From NCBI RefSeq assembly GCF_900095885.1, contig NZ_LT615367.1:3100001-3164000 (forward strand): a stretch of 64,000 nucleotides of DNA, given 5' to 3'. The notes below the pieces were generated by a model. The model was not told the DNA's origin and ran no database searches. It saw only the letters and a list, made by a program, of their open reading frames with translations. Of this stretch, positions 21,692 through 31,563 are shown piece by piece (positions within the stretch are counted from its first letter, which is position 1; every line of letters begins with the position of its first letter). Source of the stretch: Dickeya aquatica. GTDB lineage: Bacteria > Pseudomonadota > Gammaproteobacteria > Enterobacterales > Enterobacteriaceae. The position numbers and the translations under genes were made by a program.

Positions 21692-22147
21692 ATGACGTGG
21701 CTGGCGCTGGAGCATGCCTATGGCTTTTGGTTATCGCTCGGCGGGTTGCTGCTGGCCGCCGAGATGCTGGGTGCCGGTGGTTATCTGTTATGGAGCGGCA
21801 TCGCCGCACTGCTCACCGGGGTGATAACCTGGTGTGTGCCGCTGGATGTGACGTGGCAATCCATCACCTTTGCCACACTCACTGTCGCTGCCGCATTAAG
21901 CTGGTGGCAGTGGCTGCGACATCGCAACAGTATGAAGGCCGCGCCATTGCTTAATCAGCGTACTCAACAGTTAATCGGCCAACATGGCATCCTGACGGAG
22001 GCGATTAACAACGGTATTGGCCGGGTCAGCCTCGGGGATAGTACCTGGCGGGCCGAGTCAGATGAGGATCTGCCCGCCGGTACACGGGTGGAGATTATTG
22101 CCGTCAACGGTATTACCTTGCGGGTCAGGCCCACGCACGGAACCTGA
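21692..22147 (+). CDS. ybbJ: NfeD-family membrane protein YbbJ
   Basis: The 151-residue protein has two to three hydrophobic segments (FWLSLGGLLLAAEML, YLLWSGIAALLTGVITW, ITFATLTVAAALSWW) followed by a C-terminal OB-fold-like region (GQHGILTEAINNGIGRVSLGD) of the NfeD family. NfeD proteins work with SPFH partners in membrane organisation; in E. coli YbbJ accompanies QmcA. The 2-bp gap to qmcA makes an operon. The biochemical role is not known. It is convergent with cueR, and no terminator is visible between them. Confidence 0.92.
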   Translation: MTWLALEHAYGFWLSLGGLLLAAEMLGAGGYLLWSGIAALLTGVITWCVPLDVTWQSITFATLTVAAALSWWQWLRHRNSMKAAPLLNQRTQQLIGQHGILTEAINNGIGRVSLGDSTWRAESDEDLPAGTRVEIIAVNGITLRVRPTHGT

Positions 22148-22209
22148 CAGCACCGGGTTCACGCATCTGCCATGCCAGCCTCGCGGTGGCGATAGCGTGG
22201 TGTTCACCA

Positions 22210-22632
22210 TCATCCGCGACTGTCACCTGCGGCACGACAGTGGCAGCACCCTGCCAGTTGAGTGATGATGGGGCATTCGGCACTGCTATCCCCCGGGCAA
22301 GACTCCGCCAGCGCCAGCAAACGCTGGCGCATCGCGTTCAGTTCGTCAATTTGCCGTTCGATATCGCTTACTTTCTGTAGCGTGCGCGCTTTAACATCTG
22401 CGCTGTGGCGCTGTGGGTTATTAAACAGCGTCACCAGTTCTCGACACTCCTCAAGCGTGAAGCCGACCTGACGCGCCTGACGCAGCAGCGTCAGTTCTTC
22501 GACATGGTGAAGATTGTAGCTGCGATAGCCATTTTCACTGCGTAAAGGTGCCGTCATCAGCCCTTTTTCTTCGTAAAAACGGATGGTTTTGCTGGTCAAA
22601 CCGGTTTTTTTCGCCACATCACTGATATTCAT
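22210..22632 (-). CDS. cueR: copper-responsive MerR-family regulator CueR
   Basis: CueR activates copA, and elsewhere cueO, when bound to Cu(I). The 140-residue protein has the MerR winged helix ([20 protein letters not shown]), a dimerisation helix and the metal loop with Cys112 and Cys120 in [12 protein letters not shown]. The tail [12 protein letters not shown] is a little longer than in E. coli (135). ATG 22632 is preferred over GTG 22635 because AAGGGGA lies at good spacing. It is divergent from copA, and its 5' end touches the CueR operator. Confidence 0.97.
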   Translation of the reverse strand: MNISDVAKKTGLTSKTIRFYEEKGLMTAPLRSENGYRSYNLHHVEELTLLRQARQVGFTLEECRELVTLFNNPQRHSADVKARTLQKVSDIERQIDELNAMRQRLLALAESCPGDSSAECPIITQLAGCCHCRAAGDSRG

Positions 22633-22641
22633 CACATCCCC

Positions 22642-22672
22642 TTGACCCTTCCCTTACTGGAAGGTTTACGCT
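22642..22672 (+). promoter_or_regulatory. copA promoter with CueR operator
   Basis: The -35 TTGACC (22642-22647) and the -10 TACGCT (22667-22672) are separated by 19 bp, the overlong spacer that MerR-type activators untwist. Inside it is the dyad CCTTCC (22647-22652) N6 GGAAGG (22659-22664), the CueR site. The arrangement matches the E. coli copA promoter base for base in the dyad. Confidence 0.92.
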
Positions 22673-22755
22673 TCAGGCTGAACGTAGAACTAATCAAAAT
22701 CACACCTGCGGTCAATGCCTTTGGCGTTCGGTTGTGATCACTGAGGTAGATTATC

Positions 22756-25530
22756 ATGTCGCAAACTATCGTACTGTCATTACAGGGGCTCTCCTGTGAA
22801 CATTGCGTCGGGCGGGTGAAACAGGCACTGGAAAGCCTGCCCGATGTAGAACATGCCGAGGTCACGCTGAAATATGCCAGCGTGACGGGTACGGCGAATC
22901 ATTCGGCGCTGATAGAGACTGTCAGCAATGCGGGATATCAGGCCAGTGAGGCCACCGCTGGCGATATCACCCTGCACCTGAGCGGCCTCAACTGCCAGCA
23001 CTGTGTTGCCAGTGTCCGTAAAGCGCTGGCGGGTGTTGCCGGCGTGGAGGCACTGACCGTCAGTTTGCAAGGTGCGGAGATTTTCGGTCACGCCGAACCG
23101 CCAGCGCTGGTACAGGCAATAGAGCAGGCCGGCTTTCACGCCACGCTGTCACCGGCGGCCACCCACCCAAAATCTGAGCCGCTGGCCTTGTCAGATGCGT
23201 TGCCGGAAAGTCGGTCAGCGGCGCTTATCCCTTTTCCGGCAAACGCCACACACCCGCAATCGCAGCATGATGAAGCCATCACACCAGATGACGGCGTGCC
23301 TTTGCTGCTAAGCGGCATGACCTGCGCCAGCTGTGTCAGCCGGGTACAGCAGGCTCTGCAAAGTGTGCCAGGGGTTAAACAGGCACGCGTCAATCTGGCT
23401 GACCGCAGTGCGCTGGTGCAGGGCAGTATGTCACATCAGGCGTTGCTTGATGCCGTCGAGCAGGCAGGTTACGGCGCGGAAATTGTGCTCGATGACGCCA
23501 CCCGGCGTACCCGGCAGGCAGACAGCGCCCGTCAGGCTATTCGGCGTTTTCGCTGGCAGGCCGCGCTGGCGCTCACGCTGGGCATACCATTAATGATCTG
23601 GGGCATGACAGGCGGCAGCATGACGCTCACCGATGAGAATCGTACCCCGTGGTTATTGACGGGGATACTGACACTGGCAGTGATGATCGTCGCCGGCGGG
23701 CATTTCTATCGCCAGGCCTGGCGCAGCCTGATGAAGGGCAGCGCCACCATGGATACGCTGGTTGCCCTGGGAACCGGGGCAGCCTGGCTCTATTCAATCG
23801 CGGTGAACCTATGGCCGGAGCATTTTCCGATGCAGGCACGCCATCTCTATTATGAGGCCAGCGCGATGATAATCGGCCTGATTAACGTAGGCCATGCGCT
23901 GGAACAGCAGGCCCGCCAGCGCTCTTCTCAGGCACTGGAAAAGCTGCTTGATCTGACACCACCAACAGCCAGAGTCGTCACCGATCAGGGGGATAAGGTC
24001 GTGCCGTTGAGTGAGGTGCAAACCGGCATGCTCTTGCGTCTTGTCACCGGCGACCGCATCGCCGTAGACGGTGAGCTTGAGCATGGCGAGGTGTGGGTCG
24101 ATGAAGCCATGCTGACAGGCGAGCCGATGGCCGTGCAAAAAATGGCGGGGGACGTGCTTCATGCCGGCACACAGGTTAATGATGGCAGTGCGACCTTTCG
24201 TGCCAGGGCGGTTGGTCATCACACCATGCTGTCACGCATTATCCATCTGGTACGTCAGGCACAAAGCAGTAAACCGGCCATGGGCCAACTGGCAGATCGG
24301 GTTTCGGCCATTTTTGTCCCCGTCGTGGTGGTTATCGCCCTGATAAGTGGTGCTATCTGGTACGTGATTGGCCCGGAGCCGCAAATCGTCTATACGCTGG
24401 TGGTGGTGACCACCGTGCTTATCATCGCCTGCCCCTGTGCGCTGGGGCTGGCAACACCGATGTCAATTATCGCCGGTGTCGGTCGGGCAGCCGAACTGGG
24501 CATTCTGGTGCGGGATGCCGACGCATTGCAACAGGCGAGCGGGCTCGATGTTCTGGTCTTTGATAAAACCGGCACCCTGACCGCGGGTAAACCGCAGGTC
24601 GTCGCCATTGAAACCTTCGGTGAAGCCACAGAAGCGCTGGCACTGCGCTGGGCGGCGTCGCTTGAGCAAGGCGCTGGCCACCCGCTGGCACAGGCTATCC
24701 TTGAGCGCGCCGAGGGCCTGGCAGGTGGTGACGTCACACAGTTCCGTACCTTGCCGGGGCTTGGCGTCAGCGGTGTGGTTGAGGGGGTCTCGCTGCTGCT
24801 CGGTAATCCGGCACTGATGACACAATACGCCATCGTACTGGGCGACGGTGAGCCGTCACCACGGCAGCAGTTGGATCGGCATGCCGCACAAGGAAGAACG
24901 CCAATCCTGCTCGCAGCCGATGGTCAGGTCGTGGCGCTGTTTGCTGTACAGGATACCTTGCGCGCAGACAGTATTAGCGCGCTACGCCGCCTGCGCCATC
25001 ACGGTTACTCGCTGGTGATGTTAACGGGCGATATCCCCGCTACGGCACAGGCGATTGCGCATGAAGTCGGTATTGATAGGGTGATCGCAAGCGTTTTACC
25101 GGATGGCAAAGCAGAGGCTATCCGCCAGTTGCAGTCTGCCGGGCATCGCGTTGCCATGATTGGTGACGGCATCAACGATGCGCCTGCACTGGCCCAAGCC
25201 GACGTCGGTATTGCGATGGGCGGCGGCAGCGATATTGCAGTGGAAACTGCTGCCATGACGTTGATACGCAGTAGCCTGCACGGCGTGGCGGATGCCCTGT
25301 CGCTCTCCCGTGCGACCATGGGCAACATGCGCCAAAACCTGCTGGGGGCGATGGTGTACAACACCCTCGGTATCCCGATTGCTGCCGGGATCCTCTACCC
25401 GTTCACCGGGACATTACTGAGCCCGGTGGTAGCGGGGGCAGCGATGGCGCTCTCGTCGATAACGGTTGTGAGCAATGCTAACCGTCTGCTGCGCTTTAAG
25501 CCGAAAGATACACTACAGCAGTCGGTGTGA
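22756..25530 (+). CDS. copA: Cu(I)-exporting P-type ATPase CopA with three metal-binding domains
   Basis: CopA pumps Cu(I) out of the cytoplasm. The 924-residue protein (E. coli 834) has three HMA domains with CxxC at 14/17 (SCEHC), 80/83 (NCQHC) and 190/193 (TCASC), where E. coli has two. The P1B core follows: TGEP (about 454-457), transmembrane CPC (559-561), DKTGT with phospho-Asp603, HP in GAGHPLAQA, and [10 protein letters not shown]. The promoter is CueR-controlled. A -1 frameshift signal lies at codons 137-139 (separate entry), so the gene probably also encodes a truncated copper chaperone. GAGG precedes the ATG. Confidence 0.97.
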   Translation: MSQTIVLSLQGLSCEHCVGRVKQALESLPDVEHAEVTLKYASVTGTANHSALIETVSNAGYQASEATAGDITLHLSGLNCQHCVASVRKALAGVAGVEALTVSLQGAEIFGHAEPPALVQAIEQAGFHATLSPAATHPKSEPLALSDALPESRSAALIPFPANATHPQSQHDEAITPDDGVPLLLSGMTCASCVSRVQQALQSVPGVKQARVNLADRSALVQGSMSHQALLDAVEQAGYGAEIVLDDATRRTRQADSARQAIRRFRWQAALALTLGIPLMIWGMTGGSMTLTDENRTPWLLTGILTLAVMIVAGGHFYRQAWRSLMKGSATMDTLVALGTGAAWLYSIAVNLWPEHFPMQARHLYYEASAMIIGLINVGHALEQQARQRSSQALEKLLDLTPPTARVVTDQGDKVVPLSEVQTGMLLRLVTGDRIAVDGELEHGEVWVDEAMLTGEPMAVQKMAGDVLHAGTQVNDGSATFRARAVGHHTMLSRIIHLVRQAQSSKPAMGQLADRVSAIFVPVVVVIALISGAIWYVIGPEPQIVYTLVVVTTVLIIACPCALGLATPMSIIAGVGRAAELGILVRDADALQQASGLDVLVFDKTGTLTAGKPQVVAIETFGEATEALALRWAASLEQGAGHPLAQAILERAEGLAGGDVTQFRTLPGLGVSGVVEGVSLLLGNPALMTQYAIVLGDGEPSPRQQLDRHAAQGRTPILLAADGQVVALFAVQDTLRADSISALRRLRHHGYSLVMLTGDIPATAQAIAHEVGIDRVIASVLPDGKAEAIRQLQSAGHRVAMIGDGINDAPALAQADVGIAMGGGSDIAVETAAMTLIRSSLHGVADALSLSRATMGNMRQNLLGAMVYNTLGIPIAAGILYPFTGTLLSPVVAGAAMALSSITVVSNANRLLRFKPKDTLQQSV
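23166..23242 (+). other. programmed -1 frameshift site and pseudoknot in copA
   Basis: The heptamer C CCA AAA (23166-23172) permits a -1 slip; the new frame reads CCC AAA ATC TGA and stops at 23175-23177. After a 5-nt spacer comes stem 1, GCCGCTGGCC (23178-23187) with GGTCAGCGGC (23213-23222), 10 bp with one G-U. Its loop carries TTGCCGGAAA (23200-23209), perfectly complementary to TTTCCGGCAA (23233-23242), giving an H-type pseudoknot. E. coli copA uses a similar C CCA AAG signal to make CopA(Z). Here the product would be about 140 residues with two metal-binding domains. Known mechanism; this geometry is read from the sequence. Confidence 0.8.
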
Positions 25531-25632
25531 TGGCGCAATCGGGCAGGTAATTCCCTTCGCATTCATACGGTGGCCTGCCTGTAACAGGGGAATTAGCGAT
25601 ACAACTTAGCCTTCGAAGCGTTTAGCATAGAG

Positions 25633-25658
25633 CCCCTGGCGAGCACTACGCCCAGGGG
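25633..25658 (+). terminator. stem-loop downstream of copA
   Basis: CCCCTGG (25633-25639) pairs with CCAGGGG (25652-25658). It lies in the 189-bp gap between copA and ybaP. There is no T-run after it, so it is a weak or factor-dependent terminator at best, or an mRNA 3' end. Confidence 0.4.
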
Positions 25659-25719
25659 TATCATCCCCCGGTATTTCTCTCGCCAATATGCTTACACCAT
25701 CACTTGCGGAGACGCAGAT

Positions 25720-26532
25720 ATGCAGCGGCTGATTCGTCAGATAGCGACTTTTCTCGGCTTTCTTTCACCGCCGGTCTACCGTTATCCGGCAGTAGATGTT
25801 GAGCTTGCCCGGAAGCGTCAGTTTCATCTGGTAGGCAGTATTCACATGGGAACCGTAGACATGTTTCCTCTGCCCCGCGACCTGCTGGAGCAACTGGAGC
25901 ACGCCACCGCGTTGGTGGTTGAAGCGGATATTTCCGGCCATGACTCGCCGTTTAGTGCACTGGCCGCCGAACCGCCGCTGGCCGGGCGGCTTGATAGCGA
26001 AACACACCAGCGGCTGGAGCAGTTATGCCAGGAGCTGTCATTCGATTATGAGAATCTCGACCGGGTTCCCGCCTGGCAGGCGGCGTTGATGTTGCAGGCG
26101 CGACAGGCGATGATGCTCGGATTACGCCCTGACTATGGCATTGATTATCAGTTGATCAATGCCGCACGCGATAAGGGGATCGCTATCATTGAACTGGAAG
26201 GCCAGCAAACCCAGCTTGAACTGCTGCAACAATTACCGCAGGGCGGACTGTCGCTGCTGGAAGACACCTTGTTGCATTGGCACACCAACGCACGTTTACT
26301 GCAAACTATGGTCAGTTGGTGGATAGACCAAAAACCGATGCGCGCAAACCATGTCCCCACGACCTTCGGTAATGATCTGACTCAAACGCTGATTCAGCAC
26401 CGCAACGAGCGCTGGCAGCGGCAATTAGCCGCGCTGCCACAGGGGAAATACGTGGTTTCTGTCGGTGCCCTGCATTTGTACGGTGAACATAACCTGCCCG
26501 AGTTATTACAGGCCGTATCGGCCACCCGTTGA
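25720..26532 (+). CDS. ybaP: TraB/GumN-family protein YbaP
   Basis: The 270-residue protein belongs to the TraB/GumN family, which includes the metazoan metalloprotease Tiki. The paired conserved motifs are visible: GSIHMGT near the N-terminus and [12 protein letters not shown] near the C-terminus, each with the metal-binding His. No signal peptide is obvious, so it probably acts in the cytoplasm or at the membrane face. The function of bacterial members is unknown. Synteny with copA and ybaK matches E. coli. ybaK follows after 17 bp and is probably cotranscribed. Confidence 0.92.
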   Translation: MQRLIRQIATFLGFLSPPVYRYPAVDVELARKRQFHLVGSIHMGTVDMFPLPRDLLEQLEHATALVVEADISGHDSPFSALAAEPPLAGRLDSETHQRLEQLCQELSFDYENLDRVPAWQAALMLQARQAMMLGLRPDYGIDYQLINAARDKGIAIIELEGQQTQLELLQQLPQGGLSLLEDTLLHWHTNARLLQTMVSWWIDQKPMRANHVPTTFGNDLTQTLIQHRNERWQRQLAALPQGKYVVSVGALHLYGEHNLPELLQAVSATR

Positions 26533-26549
26533 CGTTAAGGACGTTTATC

Positions 26550-27029
26550 ATGACACCCGCAGTCACTCTGCTTGAAAAACAAAAAGTCAGGTTCACCGTT
26601 CATCACTACCACCATGATGCCGATGAAACCCATTTTGGCGAAGAAGCCGCCCGCAAGCTGGGGCTGGATAAACAGCAGGTGTATAAAACCTTGCTGGTCT
26701 GTCTCAATGGCGAGGCTAAACAACTGGCTGTTGCAGTAACCCCGGTGGCCAGCCCGTTAGATCTGAAAAAAGTGGCCAAAGCGCTGGGGGCGAAGAAAGC
26801 CGACATGGCCGACCCGGCTATTGCGCAGCGCACAACCGGTTATCTGGTTGGAGGAATAAGCCCGCTGGGGCAAAAAAAACGGTTGCCCACCGTTATCGAT
26901 GAGATGGCGTCACAATTCACCACCATTTTTATCTCTGGCGGCAAACGCGGGCTGGATATTGAACTGGCGGCGGCTGACCTGGCTCGCTTGCTGGATGCCA
27001 CGTTTGCCGATATCGCCAAACGGGACTGA
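26550..27029 (+). CDS. ybaK: Cys-tRNA(Pro)/Cys-tRNA(Cys) deacylase YbaK
   Basis: YbaK hydrolyses Cys-tRNA(Pro) made in error by prolyl-tRNA synthetase, acting in trans. The 159-residue protein equals E. coli in length. The INS-superfamily blocks [36 protein letters not shown] and [17 protein letters not shown] are intact, including the conserved Lys of YKTL. The start is ATG 26550 with AAGGACG upstream; an upstream in-frame codon at 26529 would overlap ybaP and lacks homology. Confidence 0.96.
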   Translation: MTPAVTLLEKQKVRFTVHHYHHDADETHFGEEAARKLGLDKQQVYKTLLVCLNGEAKQLAVAVTPVASPLDLKKVAKALGAKKADMADPAIAQRTTGYLVGGISPLGQKKRLPTVIDEMASQFTTIFISGGKRGLDIELAAADLARLLDATFADIAKRD

Positions 27030-27047
27030 GCGCAAATGAAGACGGCA

Positions 27048-27080
27048 GCAGAGGGCTCCACGGCCGGTGTTGCCCTCTGC
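27048..27080 (+). terminator. stem-loop downstream of ybaK
   Basis: GCAGAGGGC (27048-27056) pairs perfectly with GCCCTCTGC (27072-27080). It is 18 bp past the ybaK stop. No U-tract follows at once. It is probably the 3' end of the ybaP-ybaK message. Confidence 0.5.
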
Positions 27081-27254
27081 CACCGCTTCAATATTCAGAA
27101 AAAATAAAACATTGTTTTAATTATTCGCAGTCTAGCATTAACCTGATGCTGAAACGGTTGCGCTGATCACATTCCAATCAAAAGAGACGGCTCGTGCGAC
27201 ACCTGCGCACACAGCAAAGCCTGATACCGCCTGGCATCACACGCTGACTTGCTA

Positions 27255-28832
27255 TTAAGATGCTTTATAGATCAATGCATTATTATCATTCATCTCCGTA
27301 TTAAAATAAGCCACGGATGCCGTTAAGCGCTGTGCCTGTGTCTCCAGCGCCTGTGCGACGGCAACGGCCTGCTGAACCAGCGCCGTGTTTTGTTGCGTGA
27401 TAGCATCTATCTGAATCACCGACTCATTAATAAGGCCAATCCCCTTGCTCTGTTCTGCGGTCGCCGTAGAAATCTCAGCCATCAGCGCAGCCACGCGCTG
27501 TACCGCGCTGACCACATCGTTCATGTTGTTATCGGCAACTTTAATTTTCACCGAGCCGCTGTTGACGCGGGACACTGACTCTTCAATCAAGGTTTTTATC
27601 TCTTTGGCCGCCTGCGCACTGCGTAGCGCAAGATTGCGCACCTCACCGGCGACCACGGCGAACCCACGCCCCTGCTCTCCGGCACGGGCCGCCTCCACCG
27701 CAGCATTCAGGGCCAGGATGTTGGTCTGGAAGGCAATGTTGTTGACCACCTCGGTGATGCTGGCAATTTTGTCCGAACTTTCAGAAATACCGCTCATGGT
27801 GTCGTTGACTTCGCGCATTACCGTCCCGCCCCTGGATGCGATGTCCAGCGCGGAATAGACCAACTGGCGCGCCTGTTCCGCGTTGTCAGCGTTTTGTTGC
27901 ACCGTCGCCGTTATCTCCTCCATGCTGGAGGAGGTTTTCTCCAGTGAGGCGGCCTGAAGATCCATACGGGAAGATAAATCCATATTACCGGCAACAATAT
28001 CGTCACTGCTGGCATTGATAGCCTGAGCCCCCGTACGAATATCGGTAATCACGCTGGTCAGACGCTCACGCATCAGCGCCATTTCATGCAGCAAACTCAT
28101 TGAATCGCCCGGCAAGGTATTTATTGATACCGACAAATCACCGCTGGCAATTTTCGCAGCCACGTCCGCCGCATAGGTTGGCTCGCCCCCTAATGTCCGG
28201 CAAATACTGCGATTAATATAATAAGCAAAAGCTAATACCGCGAGGCTCACCAGTATAAAGACGATAGCGTTCTGATACAGAGAATGATAAAAAGCCACAT
28301 CAATATCATCAACATACAAACCGGTGGTGATTATCCAGTCCCAGGGGGCATAACGTATATTGTATGCAATTTTCGGTTGTGGCGTTGCCGCACCGGGGCG
28401 CGGAAAAGCATAAGCGGTATAGCCGGATTGATTATCCTGCGTCACCGTCACCATGTCTCTAAACAGATATACACCGTTAGAATCCTTGTAATTTTCTCCC
28501 TGACCAATGAGTGAGGCATTAATGGGATGCATTAAAACCCTGGCCTGAGAATTTAATATCGTAAAATATCCGGCCTCGCCATAACGCAATCCTTTAATGG
28601 TGTCCATCGCTCTGCGCTGGGCTTCTTGCTGCGAAATCGCGCCCGCATTGGCTTGATCGGCCTGTGTTTTTACGATGCTCAAGGCAAGCTGAGTAACATG
28701 CATCAACTCATTTTCTCTTAATGACAGTTGATCTTGTTTAATCTTCACCGAACCGTAAAGCAACGCACCGGCCAGAAAAAATAAACTGATGACAAGTGGA
28801 AACCACAGTTTCCTTGCAAGTGATACTCTCAT
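27255..28832 (-). CDS. methyl-accepting chemotaxis protein with one Cache domain
   Basis: A transmembrane chemoreceptor of 525 residues. Transmembrane 1 is near 11-27 ([17 protein letters not shown]). A periplasmic single-Cache domain follows ([40 protein letters not shown]), then transmembrane 2 near 190-206, a HAMP and the signalling domain with the hairpin tip [20 protein letters not shown]. sCache domains often bind small organic acids; the ligand here is unknown. The protein ends [11 protein letters not shown], without the C-terminal NWETF-type pentapeptide that tethers CheR and CheB. It is a single gene with no che neighbours. Confidence 0.93.
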   Translation of the reverse strand: MRVSLARKLWFPLVISLFFLAGALLYGSVKIKQDQLSLRENELMHVTQLALSIVKTQADQANAGAISQQEAQRRAMDTIKGLRYGEAGYFTILNSQARVLMHPINASLIGQGENYKDSNGVYLFRDMVTVTQDNQSGYTAYAFPRPGAATPQPKIAYNIRYAPWDWIITTGLYVDDIDVAFYHSLYQNAIVFILVSLAVLAFAYYINRSICRTLGGEPTYAADVAAKIASGDLSVSINTLPGDSMSLLHEMALMRERLTSVITDIRTGAQAINASSDDIVAGNMDLSSRMDLQAASLEKTSSSMEEITATVQQNADNAEQARQLVYSALDIASRGGTVMREVNDTMSGISESSDKIASITEVVNNIAFQTNILALNAAVEAARAGEQGRGFAVVAGEVRNLALRSAQAAKEIKTLIEESVSRVNSGSVKIKVADNNMNDVVSAVQRVAALMAEISTATAEQSKGIGLINESVIQIDAITQQNTALVQQAVAVAQALETQAQRLTASVAYFNTEMNDNNALIYKAS

Positions 28833-29242
28833 TTTGGCACCTGTTATATGAGTTTATGTTATTAAAAATAATTTACAGCCTGACCACTCATGACAGTGTT
28901 TTGTTAATGGATAATCGGGTGTCCTGCCCGATATCATTCAACATTAAAAGATTATTTTTCATAAAAAATAAAATGTTTTTATAAAAGTGAATCTCTTCAA
29001 TAAAAAAATGGCATACCCTTTCAGTAAATAAGGTTATAGAGGCATCATAATTAACAAAACCCAACCGGGATCACATAAAAGAGATCGTCAGAATATCGCC
29101 ACCCACGGCAGATCATTAAAAGACAGAAAAATGTGAATAGATTAAAGAGGGTAAACAACGTGATAAGAACAGCATGTGGCAGCGTGGCCTTATCCAAAGA
29201 CCACGCTGTTGACGGATTTCAGGCCGTCAGCGTTTATACGCC
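28833..29242. other. A+T-rich gap between the chemoreceptor and ushA
   Basis: This 410-bp stretch is clearly richer in A+T than the flanking genes, mainly 28850-29150. It must hold the chemoreceptor promoter near 28850 and the ushA 3' end. Apart from the hairpin at 29180-29208 I see no terminator, repeat or gene in it. Confidence 0.4.
29180..29208 (-). terminator. stem-loop downstream of ushA
   Basis: CAGCGTGG (29180-29187) pairs with CCACGCTG (29201-29208), 8 bp with a 13-nt loop, 34 bp beyond the ushA stop. There is no U-run on the minus strand, so termination efficiency is uncertain. Confidence 0.5.
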
Positions 29243-30895
29243 TTATTTATAAACAATTTCGCCTTTCGGTTCATAATCCGCAGCCTGTAGCGGTGAGTGT
29301 GTCTCAACGTACTGGCGCAACACTTCTGCATCGACAAAGCCGGTGTTGACATAACCGGGCAACTCACTGAGTTTCGGATACCCATCCCCACCGGTGGCGT
29401 TAAAGCTCAGGGTTGCGATACGGTACGTTTTATCCGCCTGCAACGGCTCGCCTTTAATTTTAACGTTCTTCACGCCGCTGCCATCTGCTTCCAGGCTAAC
29501 GTTCAGGAACTGGGCATAACCACCGGAGTCCACTTTTTTATTCGCCACCACGGCGAGGTATTTTTCAATCTCGCTGCCTTTGAGGTCGGCATACACCAGC
29601 GTATTACCAAACGGCTGAACCTTGAGGATGGTTTTATAGGTGATATCACCTGATTCGATTGAGTCACGCACGCCGCCGCCGCTCATCACCGCAAAATCCG
29701 CTTTAGCACGCTCAAGCTGGGCAGATAACAGCACACGCGCCAGATTGGTTTGCACAAAACGCACTTTATTGCGATCGCCTTCAAGACGGCCATTCACACT
29801 GCCGACTTTGACCTCAAGCTGGGCTTTCCCCTTATCCTGAAATGGCGTGAGCATTTTCAGCATGTCCGGGCTCTGGCTGATTTCCTGGGTGTAATACACC
29901 CGCTCGCTGGTGCCATCCGCTTTTTGTACCTTTTTCTTCAGGTTGACCGGAATCAACTGGTAATGCTCAAGCTTCAGCTCACCATTACGAAACGAGAAAT
30001 CGGCCCGCCCGACATATTTTCCCCACTCATGGGCCTGGACAATCCAGATACCGTTCTGGCGATCGGGCGCACAGGGCGAACCCGGCACATAATCCACCTG
30101 CTTTTTATTTTCACTCGCCATACACACCGGGTCTTGTGAGTGACCGCCAACTATCATATCGAGATAACCGGCAGGCAGCGCACGCGCCATTTCCACATCG
30201 CCTGGCGCATTGGAACCGTGCTCGCCATTATCATAGTGCCCCATGTGCGTCGCGGCGATAATCACATCAGGCTTCTCTTTTTTACGCAGTTGTTCAACAA
30301 CCTTTTTGGCTTCATCAGCCGGTTTACGAAACTCGATATCGGTAAAATATTCCGGGTTGCCAATTTTGGCGGTGTCATCGGTCGTCAGGCCAATCACCGC
30401 AATTTTAATCCCCTGCTTGTTGAACAAGGTATAAGGCTTGAACAGCCGCTTTTTCGTGCTTTTCTGGTAAATATTGGCGGATAACAACGGGAAATGTGCC
30501 CATTTTTCCTGCTGGCGCAGTACGGAGAGCGGGTTATCAAATTCATGGTTGCCTATCGCCATGGCATCGTACCCAACCAGATTCATGCCACGAAAATCCG
30601 GCTCGGCATCTTGCAGGTCAGACTCAGGCACGCCGGTGTTGATATCACCGCCCGACAGCAACAGCACGCTGCCGCCTTTTGACGCCACCTCCTGACGAAT
30701 CTGGTCTACCAGCGTTTTCTGTGCTGATAACCCATACTCACCGTACTCGTTTTGCCAGAAATGACCGTGATGATCATTGGTATGCAAAATCGTGATGGTG
30801 TAAGTCTTATTTTTTTCCCATGCCATGGCATAAGGCGAAGACAACGCCAGTGTTACCGCCATCAGGCAACCCAGTTTTTTCATAGCAAAATGCAT
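29243..30895 (-). CDS. ushA: periplasmic UDP-sugar hydrolase / 5'-nucleotidase UshA
   Basis: UshA hydrolyses UDP-sugars and nucleotides in the periplasm for nucleoside and phosphate salvage. The 550-residue protein (E. coli 550) starts with a Sec signal (MKKLGCLMAVTLALSSPYAMA, cleavage after AMA). The metallophosphatase motifs HTNDHHGHF, LSGGDINTG, AIGNHEFDNP, ATHMGHYDNG and VGGHSQD are all intact. The C-terminal substrate domain has FNATGGDGYP. ATG 30895 has GGGGAG upstream, which decides it over GTG 30901. Confidence 0.97.
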   Translation of the reverse strand: MHFAMKKLGCLMAVTLALSSPYAMAWEKNKTYTITILHTNDHHGHFWQNEYGEYGLSAQKTLVDQIRQEVASKGGSVLLLSGGDINTGVPESDLQDAEPDFRGMNLVGYDAMAIGNHEFDNPLSVLRQQEKWAHFPLLSANIYQKSTKKRLFKPYTLFNKQGIKIAVIGLTTDDTAKIGNPEYFTDIEFRKPADEAKKVVEQLRKKEKPDVIIAATHMGHYDNGEHGSNAPGDVEMARALPAGYLDMIVGGHSQDPVCMASENKKQVDYVPGSPCAPDRQNGIWIVQAHEWGKYVGRADFSFRNGELKLEHYQLIPVNLKKKVQKADGTSERVYYTQEISQSPDMLKMLTPFQDKGKAQLEVKVGSVNGRLEGDRNKVRFVQTNLARVLLSAQLERAKADFAVMSGGGVRDSIESGDITYKTILKVQPFGNTLVYADLKGSEIEKYLAVVANKKVDSGGYAQFLNVSLEADGSGVKNVKIKGEPLQADKTYRIATLSFNATGGDGYPKLSELPGYVNTGFVDAEVLRQYVETHSPLQAADYEPKGEIVYK

Positions 30896-31563
30896 AACCA
30901 CTCCCCGTAAGAAATCCCTCTATTTCCCGTCAAATGCCGGAGCTAAGGTGCTGGCCTGACTCATTGGCTCCACACCTGGCCATTGACACCACACCACGCA
31001 CAGCCCCGAACAGTTAGGTATAGAATTGTTACACTAAGCCTGTTGTGACGTGCACAACTTAACACAAATCACCCCGCCATAGTTGACGTTATGATGAACC
31101 GATAAACGTCAGCATGCGCCTATAATTAGAGAGGAAATCATCCCCCTGACGCCACACCGGGGCAATAGCCTTAAAACCAACGGGGTTTTATCGACAAATA
31201 AATAAAATTACCTCTATATATCAAATATAAAAGCAACAATTTATATGAAAATATATGTTACTCTTTTATCGGGTGTAAAGAACGCTATTTATCCCTGTTA
31301 TACCCTGACTCAGAACCTATCCCGGCAGCGCATTATTGGCTCGATTGCTTTGAACACAGGGAAGATCTTGCAGGTATGGGGGGAACATCCGTTAACAACA
31401 TCCATTCTGCCCGCTTTAAAAACACATTCCCGTTGATGCGCCGGAAAGCAGCGGCTGTCTGGCAGCACACAGGATAACTCGCAGGCAGAAGAAATTCGCA
31501 TTCAGGAGCCGGATGGCTCAGGAATATCCGCTCATTGACATGACACAGAGCAAAGGAGTCGGA
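30896..31563. promoter_or_regulatory. ushA / ybaL divergent region with a long ybaL leader
   Basis: This 668-bp gap has no convincing gene. A perfect palindrome, GTTGTG N5 CACAAC, is at 31042-31058. A 7-bp inverted repeat, TGACGTT (31084-31090) with AACGTCA (31105-31111), lies just upstream of a consensus -10, TATAAT (31121-31126). If that promoter serves ybaL, the leader is about 430 nt. It would contain a 7-bp hairpin, TAAAACC (31172-31178) with GGTTTTA (31184-31190). The part 31200-31300 is A+T-rich. No riboswitch family is recognised. Confidence 0.4.

Noticed and set aside
26533..26549. ChiX small RNA, which in E. coli lies between ybaK and ybaP
   Set aside because: Only 17 bp separate the two genes here; no ChiX-like sequence fits there or just downstream of ybaK.
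31245..31436. 63-codon open frame upstream of ybaL
   Set aside because: No ribosome site, no family features, and it lies in the A+T-rich leader. Treated as non-coding.
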